From positions 201,481-265,480 of the forward strand of contig NZ_QJOW01000003.1 of the NCBI RefSeq assembly GCF_009184545.1: a stretch of 64,000 bases of DNA, in the 5' to 3' direction. The notes under the pieces are model-generated. The model had not been told where the DNA came from. It searched no databases and saw only the letters and a program-made list of their open reading frames with translations. Shown piece by piece: positions 16,302 through 24,678 of the stretch; position 1 is the first letter of the stretch, and each line of letters starts with the position of its first letter. Origin of the DNA: Halosegnis rubeus (lineage in GTDB: Archaea > Halobacteriota > Halobacteria > Halobacteriales > Haloarculaceae). A program made the position numbers and the translations under genes.

Positions 16302-17672
16302 ATGGAGTGGTCTCGACTGCGGAGCGTCTGGAAGCGGACGCTCTCGCTGTCTGCGCCCATCGCGGCCGAGACCGTCGTCCGGACGGCGATGCGGACGACC
16401 GACGTGCTCGTCACGGCGCTGTTCTCGCCGGCAGCCGTCGTCGCCGTCACGCTCGGTGACCTCTACGCGCGGTTTCCGCTCCGCATTGGTCTCGGACTCG
16501 GCGGCGGCGCAATCGCTCTCTCCTCACAGGACACCGGCGCTGGCGAGACTGCCAGCCGCGACGAGGCCATCACGCAGGCGCTGCTCATCGGCTTCCTCGT
16601 CGGTCTGCCGTTTGCCGTTGGCGCGCTCCTGTTTGCAGAGCCCGCCATCCGGCTGTTCGACCCGAGCGCCGAGGCGGTTCGCCTCGGCGCGACGTACCTG
16701 GGAATCGTCCTCGTCACCGCCCCCGCGCGGCTCGTCACGCTGGTCGCCGCGCGCTCGCTCCAGGGAACCGGTGACACCCGTACGCCGATGTACGTCAACG
16801 TCTTCGCGAACCTCACTAACATCGCCGGCTCCGTCGTGCTCGGGCTCGGCCTGCTCGGTGCCCCCGAACTCCGAGTGGCCGGCGTTGGCTACGCGACCGC
16901 GACCGCCAACGTCACCGCCGCGACCCTGTTTCTCGGCGCGCTCGCGTCCGACCGCACCGCGCCAGCGTTCGTCCGCCCGCGGAGTCTCACCATCACGAAA
17001 CAGCTGTTGCAGGTGTCCGTTCCCCGAACACTCGAGGGACTCATCTCGGAAGCCGCGCAGTTCCCGTTCAACGCCTTGCTCCTCTCGTTTCCGGCGGGCG
17101 ACTCGGTCACCGCCGGCTTCCAGATTGCACGCCGACTCTACCAGCAGGTGACCGCGCCGATTTCGCGGAGTTTCAACGTCGCAGCGTCGGTCCTCGTCGG
17201 ACAGGCGCTCGGAGAGAGTAACGCCGACCGCGCCCACTTCGACGGCCGGGCGGTCGCCGGTCTCAGCGTCGTCCTCGTCGGCCTGTTGGGACTCGCCTTG
17301 GCGCTCGCGGCCCCGGTCGCGGTCGGCGTCTTCACGAGTGACCCCGCCGTCGTCGAGTACGGCGTCGCCTTCGCCCGCGTCTACGGGCTCGCCGGCGTGG
17401 CACTTGCGGCCTTCTCGGCGCTGTCGGGTGGACTACAGGGAGCCAGCGAGACGCGCATCCCGCTTCTCGCCCGGACGACTGCTCGGTTTGGCCTGTTCGT
17501 CGGCCTCTCGTGGCTGCTCGCGCTCACGCTCGGCTACGGTCCCGTCGGCGTCTACGTCGGGATGGGGCTGTCGTATCTGTGGATGGCACTCGTCGTCTGG
17601 TGGGGCTTCGAGCGAACCGCGTGGGCACCGCGTGCCGCGAAAATGATGTCCGAACGTGCCGAAAGCGCCTAG
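16302..17672 (+). CDS. MATE family multidrug/Na+-driven efflux transporter
   Basis: A 456-aa membrane protein with about 12 predicted helices in two six-helix halves, the multi-antimicrobial extrusion fold. It begins WKRTLSLSAPIAAETVVRTAMRTTDVL (in pieces), typical of the first helix with the D near its cytoplasmic end, and repeats similar motifs in the second half (LEGLISEAAQFPFNALLL). It probably exports organic cations or metabolites in exchange for Na+ or H+. The stop overlaps the convergent citrate synthase stop by four bases. Confidence 0.88.
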   Translation: MEWSRLRSVWKRTLSLSAPIAAETVVRTAMRTTDVLVTALFSPAAVVAVTLGDLYARFPLRIGLGLGGGAIALSSQDTGAGETASRDEAITQALLIGFLVGLPFAVGALLFAEPAIRLFDPSAEAVRLGATYLGIVLVTAPARLVTLVAARSLQGTGDTRTPMYVNVFANLTNIAGSVVLGLGLLGAPELRVAGVGYATATANVTAATLFLGALASDRTAPAFVRPRSLTITKQLLQVSVPRTLEGLISEAAQFPFNALLLSFPAGDSVTAGFQIARRLYQQVTAPISRSFNVAASVLVGQALGESNADRAHFDGRAVAGLSVVLVGLLGLALALAAPVAVGVFTSDPAVVEYGVAFARVYGLAGVALAAFSALSGGLQGASETRIPLLARTTARFGLFVGLSWLLALTLGYGPVGVYVGMGLSYLWMALVVWWGFERTAWAPRAAKMMSERAESA

Positions 17673-18820
17673 CGCTCTTCGAGCGGGACGAACCCGCGAT
17701 TTTTCTCGCCGGTGTAGCGAGCGCGTGGCCGGATGAGACGGTTTTCTGCCTGATACTCCAGCGTGTGGCCGACCCAGCCGCCGGTTCGTGCCATCGCGAA
17801 GATCGGCGTGAACATGTCGACCGGGATTCCGAGCTGGTAGTAGACGGTCCCCGAGTAGAAGTCGACGTTCGGCGCGATGCCCTTCGAGACGAGCCCCTGC
17901 TCCTCGAAGTGCTGTTCGATGGCGTCGGCCAGTTCATACCAGTTGGTCCCCTCGGCTGTCGCGTTCAGCTCCTCGGACTTCTTCTCTAAGATGACCGCAC
18001 GCGGGTCCTTCACGCCGTAAACGCGGTGGCCCATGCCGGGGACGCGCCAGTCTTCTTGCTCGCCTTTCCGTTCGACGTACTCGACCGGGTCGGCACCGTC
18101 CTCGTCGATGTCGAGGAGCATCTCCATCACGTCCTGGTTCGCGCCGCCGTGGAGCGGACCCGAAAGCGCGCCGACGCCGCCGGTCACGGCCGAGTACATG
18201 TCGGCCATCGTGGAGCCGATGACCATTGACGTGAACGTGGAGGCGTTCAGCCCGTGGTCGGCGTGGAGCGTGAGCGCCTGGTCGAACGTCTCCTCTGCCA
18301 CCTCGTCCGGCTCCTCGCCGGTGAGCATGTAGAGGAAGTTCGCGGCGTACCCCAGTTCGGGGTCGGGGTCGACCGGCTCCTCACCGCGTCGGTAGCGGTC
18401 GAACGCCGCCAACACGGTCGGAATCTTCGCGGTCAGCCGGCGACCCTTCCGGCGCGAGGCGGCCTGGTCTGCGGCCGGCACGTCGGCCTCGTCGTCCTCC
18501 GCGGAGAGATACGAGACGAGCGTCCGGAGCGCGGCCATCGGCTCCTCGTCGGCCGCTGCGAGTGCTTTTGCGGTTTCGAGTACAGCGTCCTCAACGCCGC
18601 GCTCCTCGGCGATGGAGTCCGCGAAGGCTGTGAGTTCGGACTTGGTCGGTAGCTCACCGTTCCAGAGCAGATACAGCACCTCCTCGAAGCTCGCTTCGGT
18701 CGCGAGATCTTCGATGGCGTAGCCGCAGTAGACCAGCTTTCCAGCGTCCCCGTCGATGAAGCTGAGTTCCGACTCTGCGACGAGCACACCTTCGAGCCCT
18801 TTCCTGAGTTCGTCTGACAT
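17669..18820 (-). CDS. gltA: Citrate synthase
   Basis: A 383-aa enzyme condensing acetyl-CoA with oxaloacetate, entry to the TCA cycle. Catalytic residues are in place: His in GPLHGGANQDVM, His in GMGHRVYGVKDPRA and Asp in PNVDFYSG. The sequence starts MSDELRKGLEGVLVAESELS, as in archaeal/type I short citrate synthases. Start at 18820 was taken because the next in-frame upstream codon adds residues without homology. The upstream region (18821-18919) is shared with the divergent PhoU gene and has a pyrimidine-rich and a TATA-like box on each strand. Confidence 0.95.
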   Translation of the reverse strand: MSDELRKGLEGVLVAESELSFIDGDAGKLVYCGYAIEDLATEASFEEVLYLLWNGELPTKSELTAFADSIAEERGVEDAVLETAKALAAADEEPMAALRTLVSYLSAEDDEADVPAADQAASRRKGRRLTAKIPTVLAAFDRYRRGEEPVDPDPELGYAANFLYMLTGEEPDEVAEETFDQALTLHADHGLNASTFTSMVIGSTMADMYSAVTGGVGALSGPLHGGANQDVMEMLLDIDEDGADPVEYVERKGEQEDWRVPGMGHRVYGVKDPRAVILEKKSEELNATAEGTNWYELADAIEQHFEEQGLVSKGIAPNVDFYSGTVYYQLGIPVDMFTPIFAMARTGGWVGHTLEYQAENRLIRPRARYTGEKNRGFVPLEER

Positions 18821-18919
18821 ACCTCGGATTCCAAGGGCGCTACAAAAAGGATTGTCGTTCAGGCACATCCATGATAATCTGGCACGGACGCTTTTATCAC
18901 CTCCCGGCGAAGGCGAGGT

Positions 18920-20128
18920 ATGCCACGGGAAGTCGAGTACGAACCGGTCAGCGTGAAGGAGCTACTGGCCGAGATGAAAGACACCGCCGAACTGCTCATC
19001 GACCTCTCGTACTCAGCCGTCCTCCTGCGGTCGGACGCCGTCGCCGAGGAGGTGCTCGAACTCGAATCCCGGATGGACGTGCTCCAGCTCCGCGCCCGGA
19101 TGAGCCTGTTGATGGCCGCGCGCAGTCCGGACGACGTGGAGGCGCTCGCGCCCGTCCTCGGTATCGTCGGCGCGGCCGAGAAGGTGTCCGACGCCGCCGG
19201 CGACATCGCGAAGGTCGTCCTCGAAGACGTGGGGCTGCCCGAGGCGATGCGGGCCGCCCTCCCCGAGTCGGTGGAGACGCTCGTGCGCGCGGAAATCAGC
19301 CCGGATTCCCTGCTCGCCGGCCAGTCGCTCGGCGCGTCGAATCTGGAGACCGAGACGGGGGTCCGCGTCATCGCCGTCCGGCGAGCGGGTGACTGGCTCA
19401 CCGACCCCGACGCCGAGACCGTCCTCCAAGGTGGCGACGTCGCTCTGCTCCGCGGGCCTGAACTCGGCGTCACGGGCGTCTACGAGAAGCTCTCCGGCGA
19501 GCAGTACGAACCGCCCGAACAGCCGACCGAGTCGTCTGCCGACCTCGAACGCGCGATGGACTCGGTCGTCCTGATGAAAGACGTGTCTGAACTCGCCGTC
19601 GATTTGGCGTACGGCGCCGTGTTATTCGACGACGACGGACTCGCCGAGGAGGTGCTCAACCTGGAAGCCGAGGTGGACGCCCTCCAGTCGCGGTTCGAGG
19701 CGTGGACGCTCCGGGCCGCCGCCGAGGTGGACGACCCCGTCTCCCTGCGCGGACTGGTGCAGCTCGCGGCAGCGACGGAGGTCATCTCCGACGCCGCACT
19801 CGAAATCAGCGAGGGCGTGCTCCGGGGGTTGGACAGCCACCTCGTCATCCGCGAGGCCGTGCTCGAATCCGACGAAATCATCGCCCGCTACGCGGTCGGC
19901 GAGGGAAGTCCCCTCGCGGGCCGAACCCTCGGTGACGTAGCCGTCAAGACCGAGACCGGGATGCGCGTCATCGCCGTCCGTCGCGGCGACGAGTCGCGTG
20001 CACCGACCGGCAAACAGACCGGCTGGGTCGTCTCTCCCGGCCCGGAGACGAAACTCGACGCCGGGGACGTGCTCATCGCGAAGGGGACCCGGACCGGCGC
20101 AGCACGGATGGTCGAACTGACCGAATAG
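18920..20128 (+). CDS. Tandem PhoU-TrkA_C domain protein (potassium transport accessory type)
   Basis: A 402-aa soluble protein made of two similar halves. Each half has a PhoU-like helical bundle (residues about 8-115 and 210-310) followed by a TrkA-C/RCK_C ligand domain (about 120-205 and 315-400); ETGVRVIAVRR appears in the first and ETGMRVIAVRR in the second. RCK_C domains bind small ligands such as nucleotides and gate K+ channels or transporters. There is no channel gene beside it, so it probably acts on a TrkH-type transporter elsewhere. A TATA-like CTTTTATC about 28 bases before the ATG suggests a leaderless mRNA. Confidence 0.82.
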   Translation: MPREVEYEPVSVKELLAEMKDTAELLIDLSYSAVLLRSDAVAEEVLELESRMDVLQLRARMSLLMAARSPDDVEALAPVLGIVGAAEKVSDAAGDIAKVVLEDVGLPEAMRAALPESVETLVRAEISPDSLLAGQSLGASNLETETGVRVIAVRRAGDWLTDPDAETVLQGGDVALLRGPELGVTGVYEKLSGEQYEPPEQPTESSADLERAMDSVVLMKDVSELAVDLAYGAVLFDDDGLAEEVLNLEAEVDALQSRFEAWTLRAAAEVDDPVSLRGLVQLAAATEVISDAALEISEGVLRGLDSHLVIREAVLESDEIIARYAVGEGSPLAGRTLGDVAVKTETGMRVIAVRRGDESRAPTGKQTGWVVSPGPETKLDAGDVLIAKGTRTGAARMVELTE

Positions 20129-20401
20129 CTACTCCGCGCGCGCGAGTCGAATCGCCGAGCCGAGCGTGAAGATGGCCGCAAGCAAGAGACCGAGTCCGAC
20201 CGCGAGCACGAAGCCGAGGGCGAGATACGCCGCGTCGGGGCGCGGGCCGTCGGCTCCGACGATGGTGCCGTGGGTGAAGATGGCGGCGACGAGGATGCTG
20301 ATAGCGAAGCCGATGGCTGCGTTCCGACGGACGTGGAGGGCGGTGATGAACCGCGCGACGCCCGGGCGGTCCGGGGCCTCCGGCTGGTCTGTCTCGCTCA
20401 C
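20129..20401 (-). CDS. Small two-helix membrane protein
   Basis: A 90-aa protein with a charged N-terminal 25 residues and two transmembrane helices (about 27-45 and 57-82: AAIGFAISILVAAIFTHG and LALGFVLAVGLGLLLAAIF). Conserved-looking in haloarchaea but I cannot assign a function. Its stop abuts the PhoU/TrkA_C stop (convergent), and the next gene on the same strand upstream is upp, 39 bases away, so it may be co-transcribed with uracil salvage. Confidence 0.7.
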   Translation of the reverse strand: MSETDQPEAPDRPGVARFITALHVRRNAAIGFAISILVAAIFTHGTIVGADGPRPDAAYLALGFVLAVGLGLLLAAIFTLGSAIRLARAE

Positions 20402-20440
20402 ACCACGCGTAGGTGTGTCGCCGGCAAAGCCGTTTTGCCG

Positions 20441-21115
20441 TCAGGTCGTGCGGAAGGCGCGGTCGCCCGCGTCGCCCAGCCCGGGAACGATGAAGCCGTC
20501 CTCGTCGAGCCGCTCGTCGATGGAGACGGTCAGCAGGTCTGTCTCCGGGAACGCCTCGTTGACGCGGACGAGCCCCGGCGGGGCGGCGACCGCAGAGAGC
20601 ACGAGCGTGCGCTCGGGATTCGCGTCTTCGAGCACGTGGTCCAACACCGTCACCATCGTGGAGCCGGTCGCGAGCATCGGGTCGGCGATGATGACCGTGT
20701 CGTCTTCCGAGATGTCCGGCAGCTTCACGTAGTCGACAGTGATGGGGAATTCGCCGTCCTCGTCCATGCCTGCCTCCTCGTCGCGTCCCGCCGAGATGAC
20801 GCCCTGCTTCGCGCGCGGGAACGCCTTCAACAGCCCCTCGACGAACGGGGTCGCGGCGCGTAGCACGTTGATGATGACCACGTCGTCGAGTCCCTTCACG
20901 CGCTCCCCGGTCGTCTCGGCAAGCGGCGTGGTGATGGAGACGAACTCCGTTTCCATCGCACCGTCGATGATCTCGTAGCCGCAGATGCGACCCAGCTTCA
21001 CGAGTCCCTTGCGGAATCCGACCTGTTCGGTCTCGACGGAGCGGAGCCGCGAGAGCGTGTGTTTCGCGAGCGCGTGGCCGACGACGTAGGCGTCGTCGCG
21101 GTCCTCGATTGGCAT
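20441..21115 (-). CDS. upp: Uracil phosphoribosyltransferase
   Basis: A 224-aa salvage enzyme converting uracil and PRPP to UMP. The PRPP-binding loop is [12 protein letters not shown] (about residues 138-149). VGYEIIDG-like region reads [11 protein letters not shown], and the uracil site is near [12 protein letters not shown]. Start [19 protein letters not shown] at 21115, just after a pyrimidine-rich segment. Together with pyrE at 42940 it covers salvage and de novo UMP supply in the window. Confidence 0.94.
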   Translation of the reverse strand: MPIEDRDDAYVVGHALAKHTLSRLRSVETEQVGFRKGLVKLGRICGYEIIDGAMETEFVSITTPLAETTGERVKGLDDVVIINVLRAATPFVEGLLKAFPRAKQGVISAGRDEEAGMDEDGEFPITVDYVKLPDISEDDTVIIADPMLATGSTMVTVLDHVLEDANPERTLVLSAVAAPPGLVRVNEAFPETDLLTVSIDERLDEDGFIVPGLGDAGDRAFRTT

Positions 21116-21155
21116 ACACGAAGGACCAACGCGCGTGCGGATAAATTTCTCCGTT

Positions 21156-21338
21156 CTACTGTCGCAGCACGACCAGATACGTCACCACGGTGATGACGGC
21201 GGTCGCGGCGACGAAGTTCCGGGTCGTCAGCTGTGCGATGTCTGCGAACTCCAACCCCCACAGGACGACGTAGCTGAACACGGCAGACAGGAGTACGTCA
21301 AGCACGAGCAACACGCGGATGTCCCCATCGCTGGCCAT
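21156..21338 (-). CDS. Small two-helix membrane protein
   Basis: A 60-aa hydrophobic protein: short polar start MASDGDIRV, helix about 9-28 ([20 protein letters not shown]) and helix about 38-57 ([18 protein letters not shown]). Similar short proteins are common in haloarchaea, with no function known to me. It lies 40 bases upstream of upp on the same strand and may be in the same transcript. Confidence 0.65.
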   Translation of the reverse strand: MASDGDIRVLLVLDVLLSAVFSYVVLWGLEFADIAQLTTRNFVAATAVITVVTYLVVLRQ

Positions 21339-21416
21339 TGGTTGTCACTCTGGACCGATTCACTTAGCTCCCTCGCCCGACGCCACACTCATGAACTCCC
21401 CCAGCGTACGCCGGCT

Positions 21417-21812
21417 ATGTGCGAGGTTTCCGTCAGCCGGTTCGTCCCCGCTACCCCCGAGGAGGTCGAACGGCTGCTCACGCCAGCCCGACTCATCGAC
21501 GCCGAGGGGAGCTTCGCCGTCCGCGAGACGACCGAACGCGACGGCCAGACGGTCGTCACGGCCGGCCGCGCCGGACTCGAACTCACCTTCGTCTTCGAGT
21601 CGGGCGAGTGCCGGCTCAGCTACGAGCAGGTGCGCGGCCCGCTCGCCCAGCTTTCGACCACGCTCTCTTATGAGTCGGACGACGAGGGAACGACGCTCAC
21701 GCTCGAGTCGACCGTCGCTACCGGCGGCCCCGGTATCGTTGACAGGGTCGCCGCGTGGAAGCGCAAGGGCGAGTTACAGCGCGCTATCGCGAGTCTCACG
21801 CGCGACCTCTGA
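21417..21812 (+). CDS. SRPBCC-type (polyketide cyclase-like) protein
   Basis: A 131-aa protein starting CEVSVSRFVPATPEEVERLLTPARLIDAEGSF in pieces, the strand-helix opening of the START/SRPBCC fold, then alternating strands (TVVTAGRAGLELTFVFES, TTLTLESTVATGG) and a C-terminal helix RVAAWKRKGELQRAIASL that closes the cavity. It probably binds a hydrophobic ligand; which one is unknown. ATG at 21417 chosen at the fold start; the open frame extends upstream through the divergent gene's promoter. Followed 39 bases later by a zinc-ribbon gene. Confidence 0.7.
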   Translation: MCEVSVSRFVPATPEEVERLLTPARLIDAEGSFAVRETTERDGQTVVTAGRAGLELTFVFESGECRLSYEQVRGPLAQLSTTLSYESDDEGTTLTLESTVATGGPGIVDRVAAWKRKGELQRAIASLTRDL

Positions 21813-21851
21813 GCCGCACCAGAGTATGTGGCTGTGTGTCTCACACACGGT

Positions 21852-22076
21852 ATGGGACTGTCGAGCACGGCCAAGGAGGTCCTCAAGGCGTCCACCCAAT
21901 CGCCTAACCGTGGAGAGTCGAGCGAGGAAGTCTCCGACGGCTCCTACTGGTGTTACGACTGCAGCGAGCGCATCCGCGACCTGGACCAGGAGGGCGAGGA
22001 GACGCCCGAGTGTCCGTCGTGTGGCGACGCCATGGAGTTCGAGCGGAGCGCCACGACGACGGGGTGTGCCTGTTAG
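21852..22076 (+). CDS. Small zinc-ribbon protein
   Basis: A 74-aa protein. A charged N-terminal segment (residues 1-30) precedes one zinc ribbon: WCYDCSERI (about 33-41) paired with CPSCGDAMEFE (about 53-63), four cysteines at CxxC spacing. An additional CAC ends the protein. Such haloarchaeal single-ribbon proteins are common and uncharacterised; a nucleic acid or protein-binding role is plausible. It overlaps the convergent COG0523 GTPase gene by four bases. Confidence 0.72.
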   Translation: MGLSSTAKEVLKASTQSPNRGESSEEVSDGSYWCYDCSERIRDLDQEGEETPECPSCGDAMEFERSATTTGCAC

Positions 22077-23227
22077 AAGTCGTACGCCGCGTCCACCGGG
22101 AACCGATTTTCGTACTCGCCGCCGGCGTCGACGAGACACCTCTCGAACGACTCCCGTATCCGTGTTTCGTCCATCTCGCGCCCGATAACGACGAGTTCGG
22201 TCCGGCGGTCGCCGTGCTCGCCCCACGCGAGGTCCGGGTGCATCCGGCGTTGCATCTCCTGTCTCGTCTCCGACATCGCGGCCACCCACTGCTCGCCGGG
22301 GGCGAGTCGCGCCGACGGCCCGGCCTGACTGAACTGGTGGCGGGCCTCGTCGTTGCCGGCGATCCACACCTGTCCTTTCGACCGGACGACCGACTCCGGG
22401 AGCGAGCCGACGAACTCCTCGAACGCGTCTCCGTCGACGGGTCGCTCGGCCCGAATCACGAAGGAGTCGATGCCGTACTCCGACTGGGGTGAGTGGTCGT
22501 GGTCGGCGTGGTCGGCCGCCCGCTGCCACGCCGCCGTCTCGCTCGTCGTCTCGAGGTCGAACTGCCCGGTGTCGAGTATCTCGCCGGGGTCGACGGCCCC
22601 CTCCGTCGTTCGGACGATGTGTGCTTTGGGGTTCAGCGATTCGAGTAGCGTCTCCGTCTCACCGAGAGTCTGTTCGTCCACGAGGTCGCACTTGTTGAGG
22701 AGGATGACGTTCGCACATTCCACCTGTCCGACGAGCAAATCCGAGAGTGGCCGGCGCTCGGTCCTCCGGTCGGCCTGTCCGGTCCGGGTACGGCGCACGT
22801 CCTCGACTGACGCCGTCTCCTCGGAGTCGAGGGTCTCGCGGAACGTCTCGGCGTTGACCACTGTCGCGAGCGTGTCGAGGTCGTACGGAGCCGACGCCGC
22901 GCCGGTGGTGAACAGCCGGGCGACGGGTGCCGGCTCGGAGATGCCTGACGACTCAACGACGAGCGCCTCGAACTCGCGTTCGCGCGCCAGCCGGCTCACC
23001 TCGACCTCAAGGTCGTCGCGCAAATCACAGCAGATACAGCCGTTCGATAGCTCCGCCACCCCGTCTTCTCGATTCTCGACCAACTGCGCGTCGACGTTCA
23101 CCTCGCCCATGTCGTTGACGAGGACGGCGATTTTTCTCCCGCCGGCGTTTTCGAGCAGGTGATTCAGCGTTGTCGTCTTGCCTGCGCCCAACGCACCGCT
23201 GAGTATCGTCACCGGTATCCCGTCCAT
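22073..23227 (-). CDS. COG0523 (CobW/ZigA-like) G3E GTPase
   Basis: A 384-aa metallochaperone GTPase. Walker A is SGALGAGKTT (residues 9-18), the metal site is the GCICC motif (about 62-66), Walker B VVESSGISEP (about 90-99), and the base-recognition motif NKCD (about 177-180). A His-rich DHADHDHSPQ stretch (about 247-256) and a C-terminal CobW_C domain follow. Members deliver Zn, Co or other metals to target enzymes. No metal-specific neighbour is visible, so the metal is not assigned. GTP-dependent insertion is family knowledge. Confidence 0.88.
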   Translation of the reverse strand: MDGIPVTILSGALGAGKTTTLNHLLENAGGRKIAVLVNDMGEVNVDAQLVENREDGVAELSNGCICCDLRDDLEVEVSRLAREREFEALVVESSGISEPAPVARLFTTGAASAPYDLDTLATVVNAETFRETLDSEETASVEDVRRTRTGQADRRTERRPLSDLLVGQVECANVILLNKCDLVDEQTLGETETLLESLNPKAHIVRTTEGAVDPGEILDTGQFDLETTSETAAWQRAADHADHDHSPQSEYGIDSFVIRAERPVDGDAFEEFVGSLPESVVRSKGQVWIAGNDEARHQFSQAGPSARLAPGEQWVAAMSETRQEMQRRMHPDLAWGEHGDRRTELVVIGREMDETRIRESFERCLVDAGGEYENRFPVDAAYDF

Positions 23228-23302
23228 GGGTGGCGTTCGACACGGGGCTACTTAGCGGCGGCGCGGGTCAGCGTTAAGTCGCCGTACGCGAGTCGTTGTG
23301 AC

Positions 23303-23599
23303 ATGGATATCGAGACGCGCATCAGGCAGTTCCGCGAGTGGCTCGAAGAGTGGGCCCGCGGACTCTACCACGGGATGGTGTCACATCCGGCGTACGAACT
23401 CATCGAGCAGGAGGCCGAAGACCAGGAGGACGCCTTCCTGCTCGCGTGTTTTCCCGACGCCTTCGGCATCCCGAGTCCCGTCTCCTACTACACGGCCGAG
23501 CTGCTCCCGTATCTCGCCGAGGAGTTCGCCCAGTGGGAACGCCGGATGTGGGACCGCGAGTCGGTGCTCGAACGCAAGGGCCAACAGTACCACTTCTGA
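23303..23599 (+). CDS. Uncharacterised 98-aa haloarchaeal protein coupled to an ArsA/Get3-like gene
   Basis: A helical, acidic protein beginning MDIETRIRQFREWLEEWARG. An aromatic and acidic C-terminus (YYTAELLPYLAEEFAQWERRMW, in pieces) precedes KGQQYHF. No membrane segment and no known domain were recognised. Its TGA overlaps the ATG of the next gene by one base (TGATG at 23597-23601), so the two are almost certainly translated together. A partner or regulator of the ATPase is the likeliest role. Confidence 0.7.
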   Translation: MDIETRIRQFREWLEEWARGLYHGMVSHPAYELIEQEAEDQEDAFLLACFPDAFGIPSPVSYYTAELLPYLAEEFAQWERRMWDRESVLERKGQQYHF

Positions 23600-24549
23600 T
23601 GGCACGGTTCACATTCTTCGGCGGGAAAGGCGGCGTCGGTAAGACATCGATGTCGGCCGCCTTCGCACACAAGCGCGCTCGCGCGGGCGAAGACGTGCTC
23701 ATCGTCTCCACCGACCCGGCTCACTCGACGGCCGACGTGTTCGACCAGTCCTTTGGCGACGAGCCGACCCCCGTCGACGGCTACGACTCGCTCGACGCCA
23801 TCGAAATCGACCCCGAACAGGAGGTGACCGACCACCTGATGGAGACGAAACGCGCCCTCGGCGACCAGGTCAGCGCCGGCATCGTCAACGAGATCGACCG
23901 CCAGATCGAACTCGCCCACCAGACCCCCGGCGCACACGAGTCGGCGCTGTTCGACCGCTTCATCGAACTCATGCGCGACGTTGACCACGACCGCGTCGTC
24001 TTCGACACTTCGCCGACCGGCGGCACCCTCCGGCTCCTCTCGCTGCCGGAGTATCTCGGCAGTTGGATCGACCGCCTCGTCGAGAAGCGGGAGGCGAGTA
24101 TCGACCTCTACGAGAAGGCCGCAATCGGGGGTCGAGAGCCGCGCCGCACCAGTCTGGGTGACCCGATTCTCGCCCGCCTGCGCGACCGGAAAGAGCGGTT
24201 CGAGTTCGCCCGCGAGACCCTGCGTGAAGACGCCTCCTTCGTCCTCGTCGCGAACCCCGACGCCCTCTCAGTGCGTGAAAGCGAGCGGGCCATCGAGAGT
24301 CTCCGCGAGCGCGACCTCCCCGTCGAGGGCATCATCGTGAACCGACTCACGCCCGCGCCCGACGATGACGAGACCGGCCGGGGCGCGCGGTTCCTCAGAC
24401 AGCGCATCGAGACCGAACAGGAGCGACTCGCCGAACTCCGTGGGTTCGAACCGCCGATCATCGCCGAAATCGAGACCCGCGTCTCCGAGGTGAAGGGGTC
24501 GTTTCTCGAGGAGGTCGCGAGCGAACTCGAGTTCAAGCAGAGCGTATAG
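23599..24549 (+). CDS. ArsA/Get3-family ATPase
   Basis: A 316-aa P-loop ATPase. The deviant Walker A is GGKGGVGKTS (residues 8-17, with the intradimer Lys), switch I STDPAHSTADVF (about 38-49) and switch II-like VFDTSPTGGTLRLLSLPEYL (about 133-152, in pieces). Get3 homologues carry tail-anchored membrane proteins and some resist arsenite; the hydrophobic methionine-rich binding segment expected for tail-anchored clients is not obvious here, so a related chaperone or unknown role is possible. Coupled with the upstream 98-aa gene. Downstream is an AT-richer 129-bp gap before cstA. Confidence 0.86.
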   Translation: MARFTFFGGKGGVGKTSMSAAFAHKRARAGEDVLIVSTDPAHSTADVFDQSFGDEPTPVDGYDSLDAIEIDPEQEVTDHLMETKRALGDQVSAGIVNEIDRQIELAHQTPGAHESALFDRFIELMRDVDHDRVVFDTSPTGGTLRLLSLPEYLGSWIDRLVEKREASIDLYEKAAIGGREPRRTSLGDPILARLRDRKERFEFARETLREDASFVLVANPDALSVRESERAIESLRERDLPVEGIIVNRLTPAPDDDETGRGARFLRQRIETEQERLAELRGFEPPIIAEIETRVSEVKGSFLEEVASELEFKQSV

Positions 24550-24678
24550 GCTTTCTGTTCGTCTGGAATATGTATCTCCCCCTACAAGCGGCTACCGTCG
24601 TGCGATTTTCGATGTGTCTGGTATTGTATCTCAAAGCCGAAGGTTTATGTAGTACATTTCCATGATATACGGTAGCCC

